The translations under genes were made by a program, and so were the position numbers. This document shows positions 1-7,579 of a stretch of DNA of 64,000 bases, one piece after another. Below the pieces are notes generated by a model. It ran no database searches. It worked only from the letters and a program-made list of their open reading frames with translations, and was not told where the DNA came from. The DNA is taken from positions 172,451 to 236,450 of the forward strand of contig LSRX01000302.1 of the NCBI GenBank assembly GCA_001939145.1. Reading direction: 5' to 3'. Within the stretch, counting starts at the first letter, position 1. Every line of letters starts with the position of its first letter. The DNA is from Symbiodinium microadriaticum (taxonomy: Eukaryota > Sar > Dinophyceae > Suessiales > Symbiodiniaceae).

Positions 1-223
1 AAGTGGTAGTGCGACTACTTCTGAGGGCCGGTGGGGGGAATCCCCAACTAGAGTCCTCATAATATAAGTGGTAGTGCGACTACTTCTGAGGGTCGGTGGG
101 GGGGAATCCCCAACTAGAGTCCTCATCATATAAGTGGTAGTGCGACTACTTCTGAGGGCCGGCGGGGGGAATCCCCAACTAGAGTCCTCATAATATAAGT
201 GGTAGTGCGACTACTTCTGAGGG
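1..223. repeat. 65-66 bp hairpin-rich minisatellite, about 3.4 copies
   Basis: Units begin with AAGTGG at 1, 66, 132 and 197, giving periods of 65, 66 and 65 bp. The last unit stops near 223 and the array is cut by the window start. Each unit opens with the near-palindrome GTAGTGCGACTAC (5-bp stem, 3-nt loop). It also carries GGGGAATCCCC and a TGAGG/CCTCA pair, so each unit can fold. Units differ at only a few bases. No coding potential was seen. Confidence 0.9.
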
Positions 224-311
224 GCTCACATCGTGGTGTTGAGACAGAGGCCTTGAGTGGCCGCACAGGTCGGGGGTCCCCCCTCTCTGAGCGCTTAGGA
301 TGATGGCCCGA

Positions 312-386
312 GTTTAGGGGTCTAGGGTTTAGGGTTCAGGGTTTAGGGTTTAGGGTTTAGGTTCTAGGGATTAAGGTTTAGGGTTT
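312..386 (+). repeat. Interstitial telomere-like block (TTTAGGG)
   Basis: Several exact and near-exact TTTAGGG heptamers, with TTCAGGG and TCTAGGG variants. Confidence 0.85.
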
Positions 387-1370
387 TGGATTCTTGCGCT
401 TTCTCCCTAGTAGGCCGCAGGAACATAGGGTGTCACCTAGGGTTTAGGACTTTAACCTTCCAACCTCCTCTCTCCAAAGAGGCCCTGAACCTTTCGACCT
501 AAGCCATCAGATCCCCGCAACCCAATCCCCTCCTCCAGGTTATCCTGAGGTTGACACAACAACAAAATAAATGATGTCACTATTGCTGTAATAACTATGT
601 CCTGAGAGCCATGCAACACCATGCAAAAATGATTACAGAATAGCAGCTGTAATCATGAGTAGTTGATTGAAATGATAGTAATAATCATAGTACTAGACGA
701 ATGATAGAAATATTCATGGTACTAGAATTACTAGAATAGGTATATCACCCTATAGCCGTAGAACTTATTATATTTCAATATGCTCTACAGCCCTAAGGGG
801 ACCTCCCGACTGAGTGTTCAAAGACGCTCTGCACCTCCGAGCTCTCGTTGCATCGATTCAGAAATGCCGTGCCTGCAAAGTTTGTCGAGCCATTAAGGGC
901 TTCGGGCTTAGGGCTTAGGGCTTCGGGTTTGGCGCTCAGGTTTTCGGTGTCGGGGCACCTGAGGTTTGTTTTGGCTTAAGCTCAAGGGCTAGGGTGCTTT
1001 GGTGGAGGGCGCCAAGATTTCATTGAAGGGCCAGTGCTGTCGAATATTCCAAGCACCAACCATGGGGATCCGGGATTCTGGGAGAATAGCTAGCTGGAGG
1101 ACTACGCCGTCGAATCCGTGTCGAGCCCCTCCATCCTGCAGAGTCTTCGAAAAAGTAAGTTCTAGAAGACAATCCTTGCTACTATTTTGCTTTCCCCCGA
1201 ATTGTTCTTAGTATGACTCTGATGTTCATGCCATTTTGACGAGCCTCTGGTGTTGGGCCTAGGGTGAGCGTCTGCTTCAATCTAGGGCTTTCTACCGAAC
1301 GCCTCGCCCTCGCTGTCTCGGCACTGCCCAGGAGAAGTGATGGCCAGTTCTTGCAGTTTCGGGGTTGAGG

Positions 1371-1407
1371 CTTAGAGTTCAGGGTTTAGGGTTCAGGGCT
1401 TAGGGTG
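1371..1407 (+). repeat. Interstitial telomere-like block (TTTAGGG)
   Basis: Degenerate TTTAGGG/TTCAGGG/CTTAGGG units. About 120 bp further on lies a C-strand block at 1521-1575. Confidence 0.7.
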
Positions 1408-1520
1408 TGCGTGCCATGATCCAAGCGCGTTTCTTATGCCTTTACTTCCTGCTTTCAACACACCTGCTCTTGGACAAACTCCCCAAGAGCCCCCGAAACG
1501 CCTCAAAACCCTCAACACCA

Positions 1521-1575
1521 CCTGAACCCTGAACCCTAAGCCCCAAACTCTAAGCCCGAAGCCCTAAAGCCCCAG
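1521..1575 (-). repeat. Interstitial telomere-like block (CCCTAAA)
   Basis: Degenerate CCCTGAA, CCCTAAG and CCCTAAA units on the + strand. Confidence 0.7.
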
Positions 1576-1694
1576 AAGCGCCCTGAGGCTCTTCGTTCAT
1601 CCGCTGCCATCCAAGGACTACCGCAGCTTTGCCTCGCTGCCGGGCTCTCGGCTGGGAGTTGGGCTTAGGGCTCCAGAGTTCTATTCGTGGGATC

Positions 1695-1720
1695 GGTTTA
1701 GGGTTTAGGGTTTAGGGTTT
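1695..1720 (+). repeat. Interstitial telomere-like block (TTTAGGG)
   Basis: Three consecutive TTTAGGG units. Confidence 0.85.
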
Positions 1721-1932
1721 ACGGGATATGTAAAAAACAAACGAGCCTAGGTTATTTTTTTGGGAGACACATACTATATATACGCATAGGCATAGAAGTA
1801 CATAGTATTGTACATACGAGAATACCAATAAATTCAATCGCTGATAGATGAACAAGTGGACGTGCAGAGTCACAGAGTTGTATACAGCGGAGAAAAATAG
1901 ATACTCAAGTAGATAGCTACATATACTTATAC

Positions 1933-1934
1933 AT

Positions 1935-1972
<38 letters not shown>
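1933..1972. repeat. (AC)n-(AT)n microsatellite
   Basis: An ACACAC run passes directly into an uninterrupted AT run of about 12 dinucleotides. Confidence 0.95.
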
Positions 1973-1977
<5 letters not shown>

Positions 1978-2554
1978 GATTGGTAGACAGATCGTTGCGA
2001 GGGTGATGGGGGGTGCTTAGTAGTCTCTGAAGCAGGGTTGAGGTTTCAGGGTTTAGGGGTTTGTAGGGTGCATGGTAGAGGATTTAGGGTTATAGCCTCT
2101 ATGGCCCAGGGTTGATGATGCAAGGCTTAGGGTTTAGAGCTAAGGGATGGTTAGGATGCTTTTATCAGGCTGAAGGCCGCGGATGGCCCTTTTTGGTTTT
2201 AGAGGGGCAGCGAAGTCCGAGATCTCTAAGTCTAAGCGGTCCTCAGGATCCTCAAAATGCAATTAGTCTCCTATGCCACGTTGAACCCTCAGCCCAACTC
2301 CGGACAGTTCTGGATGTGCTTGCGCCGCCCAGCGGACCTAGAGATTTATGTCTTGGGTTCATGTTTTCCGGTGGCTCAGCTGGCAGAGGCACACATTGAT
2401 GACTATCTTGGGGCTCGAACCTTCGTGTTTGAGATTTCGGATGCGTGTACGCCGACCTGAGCGCTTCGGGATGTCTATTTACGGCTGAAGGTTGGGGTTT
2501 GGTTTGAAGCGTAGGATTGATGCGTGAGGACTTCGGGCCCCGGGTGTTTGTTGA

Positions 2555-2896
2555 TTCAAAAACCTCAAAACGGGGGCCAAGGTTTCCAGAGATAGTCCCA
2601 AAGATTCCCGGGATCTCCACCGTTTAAGAGCTGATTTTGAGATACAGGGCGCGGAGATCCATCTCACCGGGATCAACAAAGTGGCGCAGAATGGCAATAC
2701 ATCGCTGGTGCTTTCCTGCCGCATCATCCGCTTTTGCAAAAAACATCAGATCTGCTGGTTATCCACTTACCTCCAGAATATGCAGCACTCCTCCGAAGCA
2801 GCAGCTTGTCACGCAAGCTTCGCTGTTGCACTCGGATTGCTGCCAATACCACGAACCGTGGCGGAATTCCACAGGACTCCTAACTCAGCCTGCTGA
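2555..2896 (+). CDS. Exon-like open frame, unrecognised product
   Basis: A 113-codon frame is open from just after a TGA (2552-2554) to a TGA at 2894-2896. The translation from about 2630 looks like real protein, with mixed hydrophobic and polar residues and little bias. It contains the motifs AEIHLTGINKVAQNG, SLVLSC and WLSTYLQNMQHSSEAA. It lies between telomere-like DNA on both sides and has no clear partner exon. I do not recognise the family. It could be one exon of an intron-containing gene, a decayed retroelement fragment, or chance. The first ATG is internal, so no start can be chosen. Confidence 0.3.
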   Translation, partial: FKNLKTGAKVSRDSPKDSRDLHRLRADFEIQGAEIHLTGINKVAQNGNTSLVLSCRIIRFCKKHQICWLSTYLQNMQHSSEAAACHASFAVALGLLPIPRTVAEFHRTPNSAC

Positions 2897-3177
2897 TTGG
2901 ATTGCTACTCTGAGGACTCGCGGTGCTCTGCTACGGACGACCTCATATCCACCTTGAAAGCCCTACATCTTAAATGAAAACAAGCCCTACATCCTATGAA
3001 CGTACAGTCTCCACGTGTTATGCATAGGATCCCACAGTCAAGAAGGGGCTCAGCAACAAGAAGCTGTACATCCTCGTTTTTCCGAAATTCCTCAGAACCG
3101 TATGAACCTCCATGAAACCCTCTCCAGCTTGTGTAAAGGCCCTATATAGTAATGGTCAAATACAGATCGAAAGCAAT

Positions 3178-3260
3178 TCGAAGCCCTCAGCCCCAAACCG
3201 TAGAAACCCTAAGCCCTCATCAAGCCCTAAAGTTGGAACCTAAACCCTAATCAAACCCCC
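3178..3260 (-). repeat. Interstitial telomere-like block (CCCTAAA), degenerate
   Basis: CCCTAAG, CCCTCAA, CCCTAAA and CCCTAAT units in loose succession. Confidence 0.65.
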
Positions 3261-3409
3261 TAAAGTTGGGTCTTGGAGGTCGGCGCCCTGTTGCGGCCAG
3301 GGCTTCTTCGCGGTGGTGGAGTCGGAGGGCAGGGCCCAAGCGCAGGCTCGTGTAGTTGGGTTTTCCCATAGGGTCTTTTTGGCAGGTGCTTCAAGGGGTT
3401 TAATGTAGG

Positions 3410-3501
3410 AACCTGATTAAGAAACCCTGCCCCCATAACCCCATTTCATTAGGATTCATAAGAGGAACCCTAATAAAGACCCAGGGTTTCTTAATCAGGT
3501 T
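3410..3501. repeat. Perfect 20-bp inverted repeat with 52-bp loop
   Basis: The arms are 3410-3429 (AACCTGATTAAGAAACCCTG) and 3482-3501, its exact reverse complement. The pairing stops sharply at both ends of each arm. The loop includes GAGGAACCCTAATAAA, which resembles the core of the TIR element family found elsewhere in the window. It may be a small MITE or a hairpin; no transposase is nearby. Confidence 0.9.
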
Positions 3502-4783
3502 ACGACATTAGTAGGGTTTATTTAAGTCTTGGGGTTAGAGGTACAGTACGCATCCGGAGCATGAAGACGCCGCGTTAGTGCACCGAGTTTGGGCGCGATG
3601 CTCAGGAACTTTGTTATTGAAAGCACAGAGCTCGGCTCGGATGGCCGACAGATCAAGCATGATCAAGCATGATCCAGCAGTAGCTGTAGGGTCGCTATAC
3701 AATCACTAGGGTTCAGATGAATTAAAGCCTACAAAAGATACGTTGCCGTAGTTTGCTCAAACCGCAGATCCTACACTTTATTCCCCCCCCCCCGTCCCCC
3801 CCAGATCCTCGCAGGTCTGTAGCCCCGCTTCCGTGGAGGGCCTTGGTACCGAGGGCGCTTTTGCCGGGGCCCTCGTGCAGGAAGGGCTGAAGGATGGTTT
3901 GCTTTGAAGGGAGCGGGTTGTAGTCGTGCCCGAGTTCTCGCTCCTGGAAATTGAAACAATGATTCCTGAAAATTGAAAGCAATGAACATGATTGCAGAAA
4001 GCAGAGGGTCAGAGACCACATGATATGTGATGTATGTATGTGCATGTATGAGCAACTGTCTACCTTACCCTGTAAAGATATAGAGAGCTTGCCAGTTTTG
4101 TCACTATGATATTTTTGAAGTTCATCTTATGAGCTCTGTACCAATCTCAGGCAATTCGTTGACGTGGCTTGCTACGGTTCCGGACTTCCGCTTGCATGGG
4201 GCTGACTCTGTTATTCTATAGAACTATGAATATGGTACCTACAACCCTATTCTAGTTATCAAGGCCCCAGCCCTATCAGCCCAAGCCCCCGCGGCCTTGC
4301 GGTTTTTCGATTCTGGGAAGCTGGGATCCTCCAAGGACCTTCGACGTGACATCCCCTGCGCGCGTCACAGCTTGAAGCGACTGGGCTGCGGAATGTGTTG
4401 CGTGGAGATTTTCTGGGGTTGGGCTTTGGAAGAAGCTCGCTTCGCCTAGGGGCCTAATCAGGAGCCATTCCGAATTCCGTGGCAAAGCATGCATGGAGGG
4501 CAGCTAGAGGTCAAGGACTCAACTGAAGCTGTCAAGTCGATCTGCTGCACCTGTTAAGTGTCTTGAAAGCTCCTTCCACGTGCTTCCCACCCCCACTAAT
4601 CGCGTCGATGAAACCTAACCACAAAGAATCGACGAGTAGAGCCTGAGCCTCCCTCTTCGATGAGACCTGAAGCCTATATTCAGGCAGAAGCCCCACTGCT
4701 TGGTCAGAGTCTCAGTCAGTGTGTGTGTGTGTGTGTGTTGTGTGTGTGTGTGTGTGTGGGGTTGGATGGTACCCTGTAGATTG

Positions 4784-4840
4784 AACCCTAAAGCCCTAAA
4801 GCCCTAAAGCCCTGAAGCCCTAAACCCTAAACCCTAAAGT
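4784..4840 (-). repeat. Interstitial telomere-like block (CCCTAAA)
   Basis: Consecutive GCCCTAA and CCCTAAA units follow a (GT)n microsatellite. Confidence 0.8.
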
Positions 4841-5680
4841 CCAGGCCTGAGATCCTGAATTCGACAGGCGACCGAAAGCTTTCACGCAGTGAAGCCCTTA
4901 CATCCCGCCATGTTCGGGTGTAGGGTTTAGTCAGTACCTGTGTTGCTGTCTCAGGTGTTTGTCTTTGCAGAGGGTTTGTCCTGCTTGGGCATGAGGATCA
5001 TACATGCCTACAGTAGGGCCCCCTTGTCCCACTGGGCAGCGTTACTTCTGGACGTGCATCCGTAGCCACGTCATGACGAGGATGCCTTTGTCAGATCTTC
5101 CATCAGCACTAGATGAGTCTTACTCTCCCCAATATTGAATACACGAATAAGACACCTGACGTACAAGATGAATCCTACAGGTCCAGTGCTGAGAGTTGCT
5201 TCCACAAGACGAAAGGATGGTAGCAAGCTTAAGCCTGAAGTTCACAGTCCTTCGGCCATGAGGCGACGCATCAGATTGTTTCGAGAAGTCTTGCGTCAAA
5301 GGAGTCCACCAGCAGTGCGCGTTTTCGCTCTGTGTTGACTCCTGTCGGCTTTGGTTTGAGGAGAGTTTCCATCCAACGGAACACTAGCTTGTTGCACAAC
5401 TTCATGTGCAGGAAACGTCGGCAAAGTCAATGACCTACTTTAAACTACCATAACCTACTTGCTTGTAGGTTCTACCTATATTCTCTAACAGAACGAGAAG
5501 GGGCCCTCCAAAAAAAGGTAGGTTTGGCAGGTCCCGGCAAGCGTTACTTTTGATTTTGAGTCCGACTGGGCTCTGCTGGTACATGTCACTCGGTTCTGAC
5601 ATCAATGAGACCTAGTAGGTCGGGTGCAATAGGGGGCTTGCAAGGCCCCTAAAGCCGCAACATGCCGCAACCTTCCAGAC

Positions 5681-5794
5681 TCTTCCCTAAACCCTAAACC
5701 CCTAAGCCACTAAACCCCTAAACCCCTAAACCCTAAACCCCTAAACCCCTAAACCCCTAAACCCCTAAACCCCTAAACCCTAAACCCTAAATCC
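5681..5794 (-). repeat. Telomere-like array at the 5' flank of the LINE
   Basis: About 14 CCCTAAA/CCCCTAAA units end in CCCTAAATCC (5785-5794), directly before unique sequence. The 3' flank of the retrotransposon opens with the same 10 bases, so this array appears to be the LINE's insertion site. Confidence 0.9.
5785..5794. repeat. Left copy of probable LINE target-site duplication
   Basis: CCCTAAATCC, matching 14716-14725. Including the preceding AAA the match is 13 bases, but the A tail makes the right-hand limit ambiguous. The unit is a variant (AAATCC instead of AAACCC), which makes the match more telling than a plain telomere unit would be. Confidence 0.65.
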
Positions 5795-5802
5795 GCTACG
5801 GC

Positions 5803-5810
5803 GGCTCAAG
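5803..5810 (+). other. Possible spliced-leader remnant at LINE 5' end
   Basis: GGCTCAAG lies 8 bases inside the inferred 5' end and equals the last eight bases of the conserved dinoflagellate spliced leader (which ends TTTTGGCTCAAG). The preceding CCGCTACGGC loosely recalls the leader's start. If real, it means the element's RNA was trans-spliced before reverse transcription. An 8-mer occurs by chance about twice in a window this size, so only the position makes it notable. Confidence 0.3.
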
Positions 5811-6235
5811 CTGTTTCTGCTCGAAGGATCTTCTAGTTCCCCGCTCCTCCACTCGCGCCTTTGGCTCTCCGTGTGCCTCCCCCTCCTGCCGATTCTGTTC
5901 TTCTTCCTCTACCCGCTCCGCCGCAAGTGCTTCGCTGGTTCCCATACGAGGCCTTCTCCTTCTACCAGGTCGGCGAGGGCGAGTTCGTTGGTTGGCACGC
6001 AGTGGGGTGGCGGTGCTTCTGTGAGTCTCCCCTGCTTTGGGTCGATTGGTGGTTGTTCTTGTGGGCCTGGCTGACCTGGTGACTTTGGCTGGCGCTTCTC
6101 CTGGCCTGGGGTGACTTCGTCTTGGGTATCTTCGCCTTGATCTGGGGTGACTTCACCTTCGGTATCCCCTCTCTCTTCTTCTTCTACTTCCTTTCCTTGC
6201 TCTACGACGGCAGCCTGCTCTCCCTTACTGGCAGC

Positions 6236-7579
6236 ATGGACGAGATGAGCACTCAGAATGCCCCCACACAGCCACTGGAGATGCAGGTTGACCTGGAGCG
6301 TTCGCCCACCGAAGTCGCCGATGAGTCCGACATTGGAGATGACCCATTTGGAGAGCCTGGCACTGAGGCTGGTGAGGCCCCCGTCAAGATCGAGAAGCGC
6401 AAAAGGGAAAAGAAGAAGCGTTGTAATGGGGATGGCCTCGCCCTTGCTGTTCCTGTAAATGACGACAGTGACTTGGAAAGCCCGGCCAAGCGCCCCAGTT
6501 GCTCTGAAGAACGACCACTCACAGCCAAGGAGCTTCGAGAAATGCTCATGGGACATGTTTCCGAAATGAAGAATGCGTGGTCCTCTTTTCACGGCCGCCT
6601 CGAGAAAGTTGAACATGATCAGCGCAGATCAGGTGAGCTTCATGGTGAACTTCAGTCTCGCACCGTTGTGGTTGAGAAAGAGCTTGCCCAGCAGCGACTT
6701 GCCACCAATGAAAACAAGGTTTCGTTGGAGAGTCTGACGAACGAGGTCAAGCAGATGAAGGTTAGGCTGGAGGAGGTTGGTTCGGCAGCAGCAGCTTCTT
6801 CCTCATGCCAGGCTGCGGGCCAGGCCGCTCCCCAGAACCCCTCGGATCCATGGGCTGAATTTCTTCGACGTAAAGGTGCTGCCAAGGCCCCTGACGGGGT
6901 GAAAGCTACTGCTCCTCCTCCTGAAGTTGATCGGGGTGATGTTTTGACTGAGGACGAGAAACGGACACTCGTTTTTGGCGGCTGGCTCCAAGACACTCGC
7001 AAAGCCACCATCGATGAAGAATCTGGGGTGATCCTTGCCCTTCCGGAGATCAAGGAGCTTGTTGACGCCGAGAAGCTGACCATCTATGGACCCAGGCGGT
7101 CGGTCGGCATGTTGAAATTCACCCTTCGCGCCGAGGAGTCCGAGCAGTCTCTCAAGGAGCGTATGTGGAAAGTCGTTAGAGTGATCGCCGGCTTGAAACA
7201 TGTTCTGCCCAGCACAAGGGATGGAAATGACTCCAGAACTATGTGGGCAAGTTTCGTCAAGACGCGAAACGCAAGGCTGAGGAGCAGTCATGTCAGCATG
7301 GTCCGACGTGTCACTATCGCTCTCGCGAAGGACGCTTTCAGTGACCAGGCGGGGGGAGTCTGCCAAGGCCTGAACCTCCAAGTCACAGCCTACGACGTCG
7401 ATTGGAACATGGGGACGATTTGGTGTGGGACGAGAAAGTTGGCTAGTGCGTCCCACCGTGCCCCCCGTGACGAAGAAGTCGTCACCATGACTGGAGGTTG
7501 GGTCAGCTTGACTGCAGTTGCACAGACTGCACTTTGCTCGATCGAGGAGGCAAAACTTGCCTTCGAACGTGAGCTTTGA
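6236..7579 (+). CDS. LINE ORF1-like protein with coiled coil
   Basis: 447 codons from ATG 6236, the first in-frame ATG after non-repeat leader sequence. The frame is open back to 6083 but has no earlier ATG. ORF1 proteins of LINEs bind element RNA and act as nucleic-acid chaperones in the RNP. Visible parts: an acidic, Pro-containing N-terminus; two basic patches resembling nuclear localisation signals (KIEKRKREKKKR, AKRPSC) near residues 45-80; a heptad-like, charged coiled coil at about 95-181; a low-complexity linker; and a C-terminal folded module from about 243 starting RTLVFGGWLQDT. No CCHC zinc knuckle was seen. It ends at a lone TGA (7577-7579), after which ORF2 continues in the same frame. 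The role is inferred from layout, since ORF1s diverge quickly. Confidence 0.75.
   Translation: MDEMSTQNAPTQPLEMQVDLERSPTEVADESDIGDDPFGEPGTEAGEAPVKIEKRKREKKKRCNGDGLALAVPVNDDSDLESPAKRPSCSEERPLTAKELREMLMGHVSEMKNAWSSFHGRLEKVEHDQRRSGELHGELQSRTVVVEKELAQQRLATNENKVSLESLTNEVKQMKVRLEEVGSAAAASSSCQAAGQAAPQNPSDPWAEFLRRKGAAKAPDGVKATAPPPEVDRGDVLTEDEKRTLVFGGWLQDTRKATIDEESGVILALPEIKELVDAEKLTIYGPRRSVGMLKFTLRAEESEQSLKERMWKVVRVIAGLKHVLPSTRDGNDSRTMWASFVKTRNARLRSSHVSMVRRVTIALAKDAFSDQAGGVCQGLNLQVTAYDVDWNMGTIWCGTRKLASASHRAPRDEEVVTMTGGWVSLTAVAQTALCSIEEAKLAFEREL
7577..7579 (+). other. Single in-frame TGA between ORF1 and ORF2
   Basis: Codons read GAG CTT TGA CAA GAA GAA. Both flanking frames are the same phase, and the frame after the stop stays open for 2,976 bases. 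No ATG occurs until 7754, which is already past the first endonuclease motif. So either a fusion polyprotein was interrupted (for example CGA to TGA at a CpG) or the stop is read through. Confidence 0.85.

Larger units (their letters stand above)
224..2554. other. Non-coding stretch with telomere-like repeats
   Basis: No convincing gene. It holds G-rich telomere-like clusters (312-386, 897-931, 1371-1407, 1695-1720, 2035-2135) and a C-rich cluster (1521-1575). An (AC)n/(AT)n run lies at 1933-1972. Open frames here are short and not protein-like. Confidence 0.6.
2897..5680. other. Non-coding stretch
   Basis: Contains a C-strand telomere-like block (3178-3260), a 20-bp inverted repeat (3410-3501), a short tandem GATCAAGCAT (near 3653-3684), a likely 3' fragment of the TIR element (4205-4272), a (GT)n run (about 4720-4759) and a second C-strand block (4784-4840). 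No gene recognised. Confidence 0.55.

Noticed and set aside
1-223. CRISPR array
   Set aside because: Units are contiguous with no spacers, and the genome is eukaryotic.
960-990. Spliced-leader-like TTTTGGCTTAAG CTCAAG
   Set aside because: One mismatch in 12 bases, no upstream leader sequence and no gene following; chance is likely.
5909-6616. 235-codon antisense open frame at the LINE 5' end, with EVTP repeats
   Set aside because: It lies opposite ORF1, and its EVTP motifs are the antisense reading of the repeated GGGGTGACTTC words. ORF1 has the better coding character.
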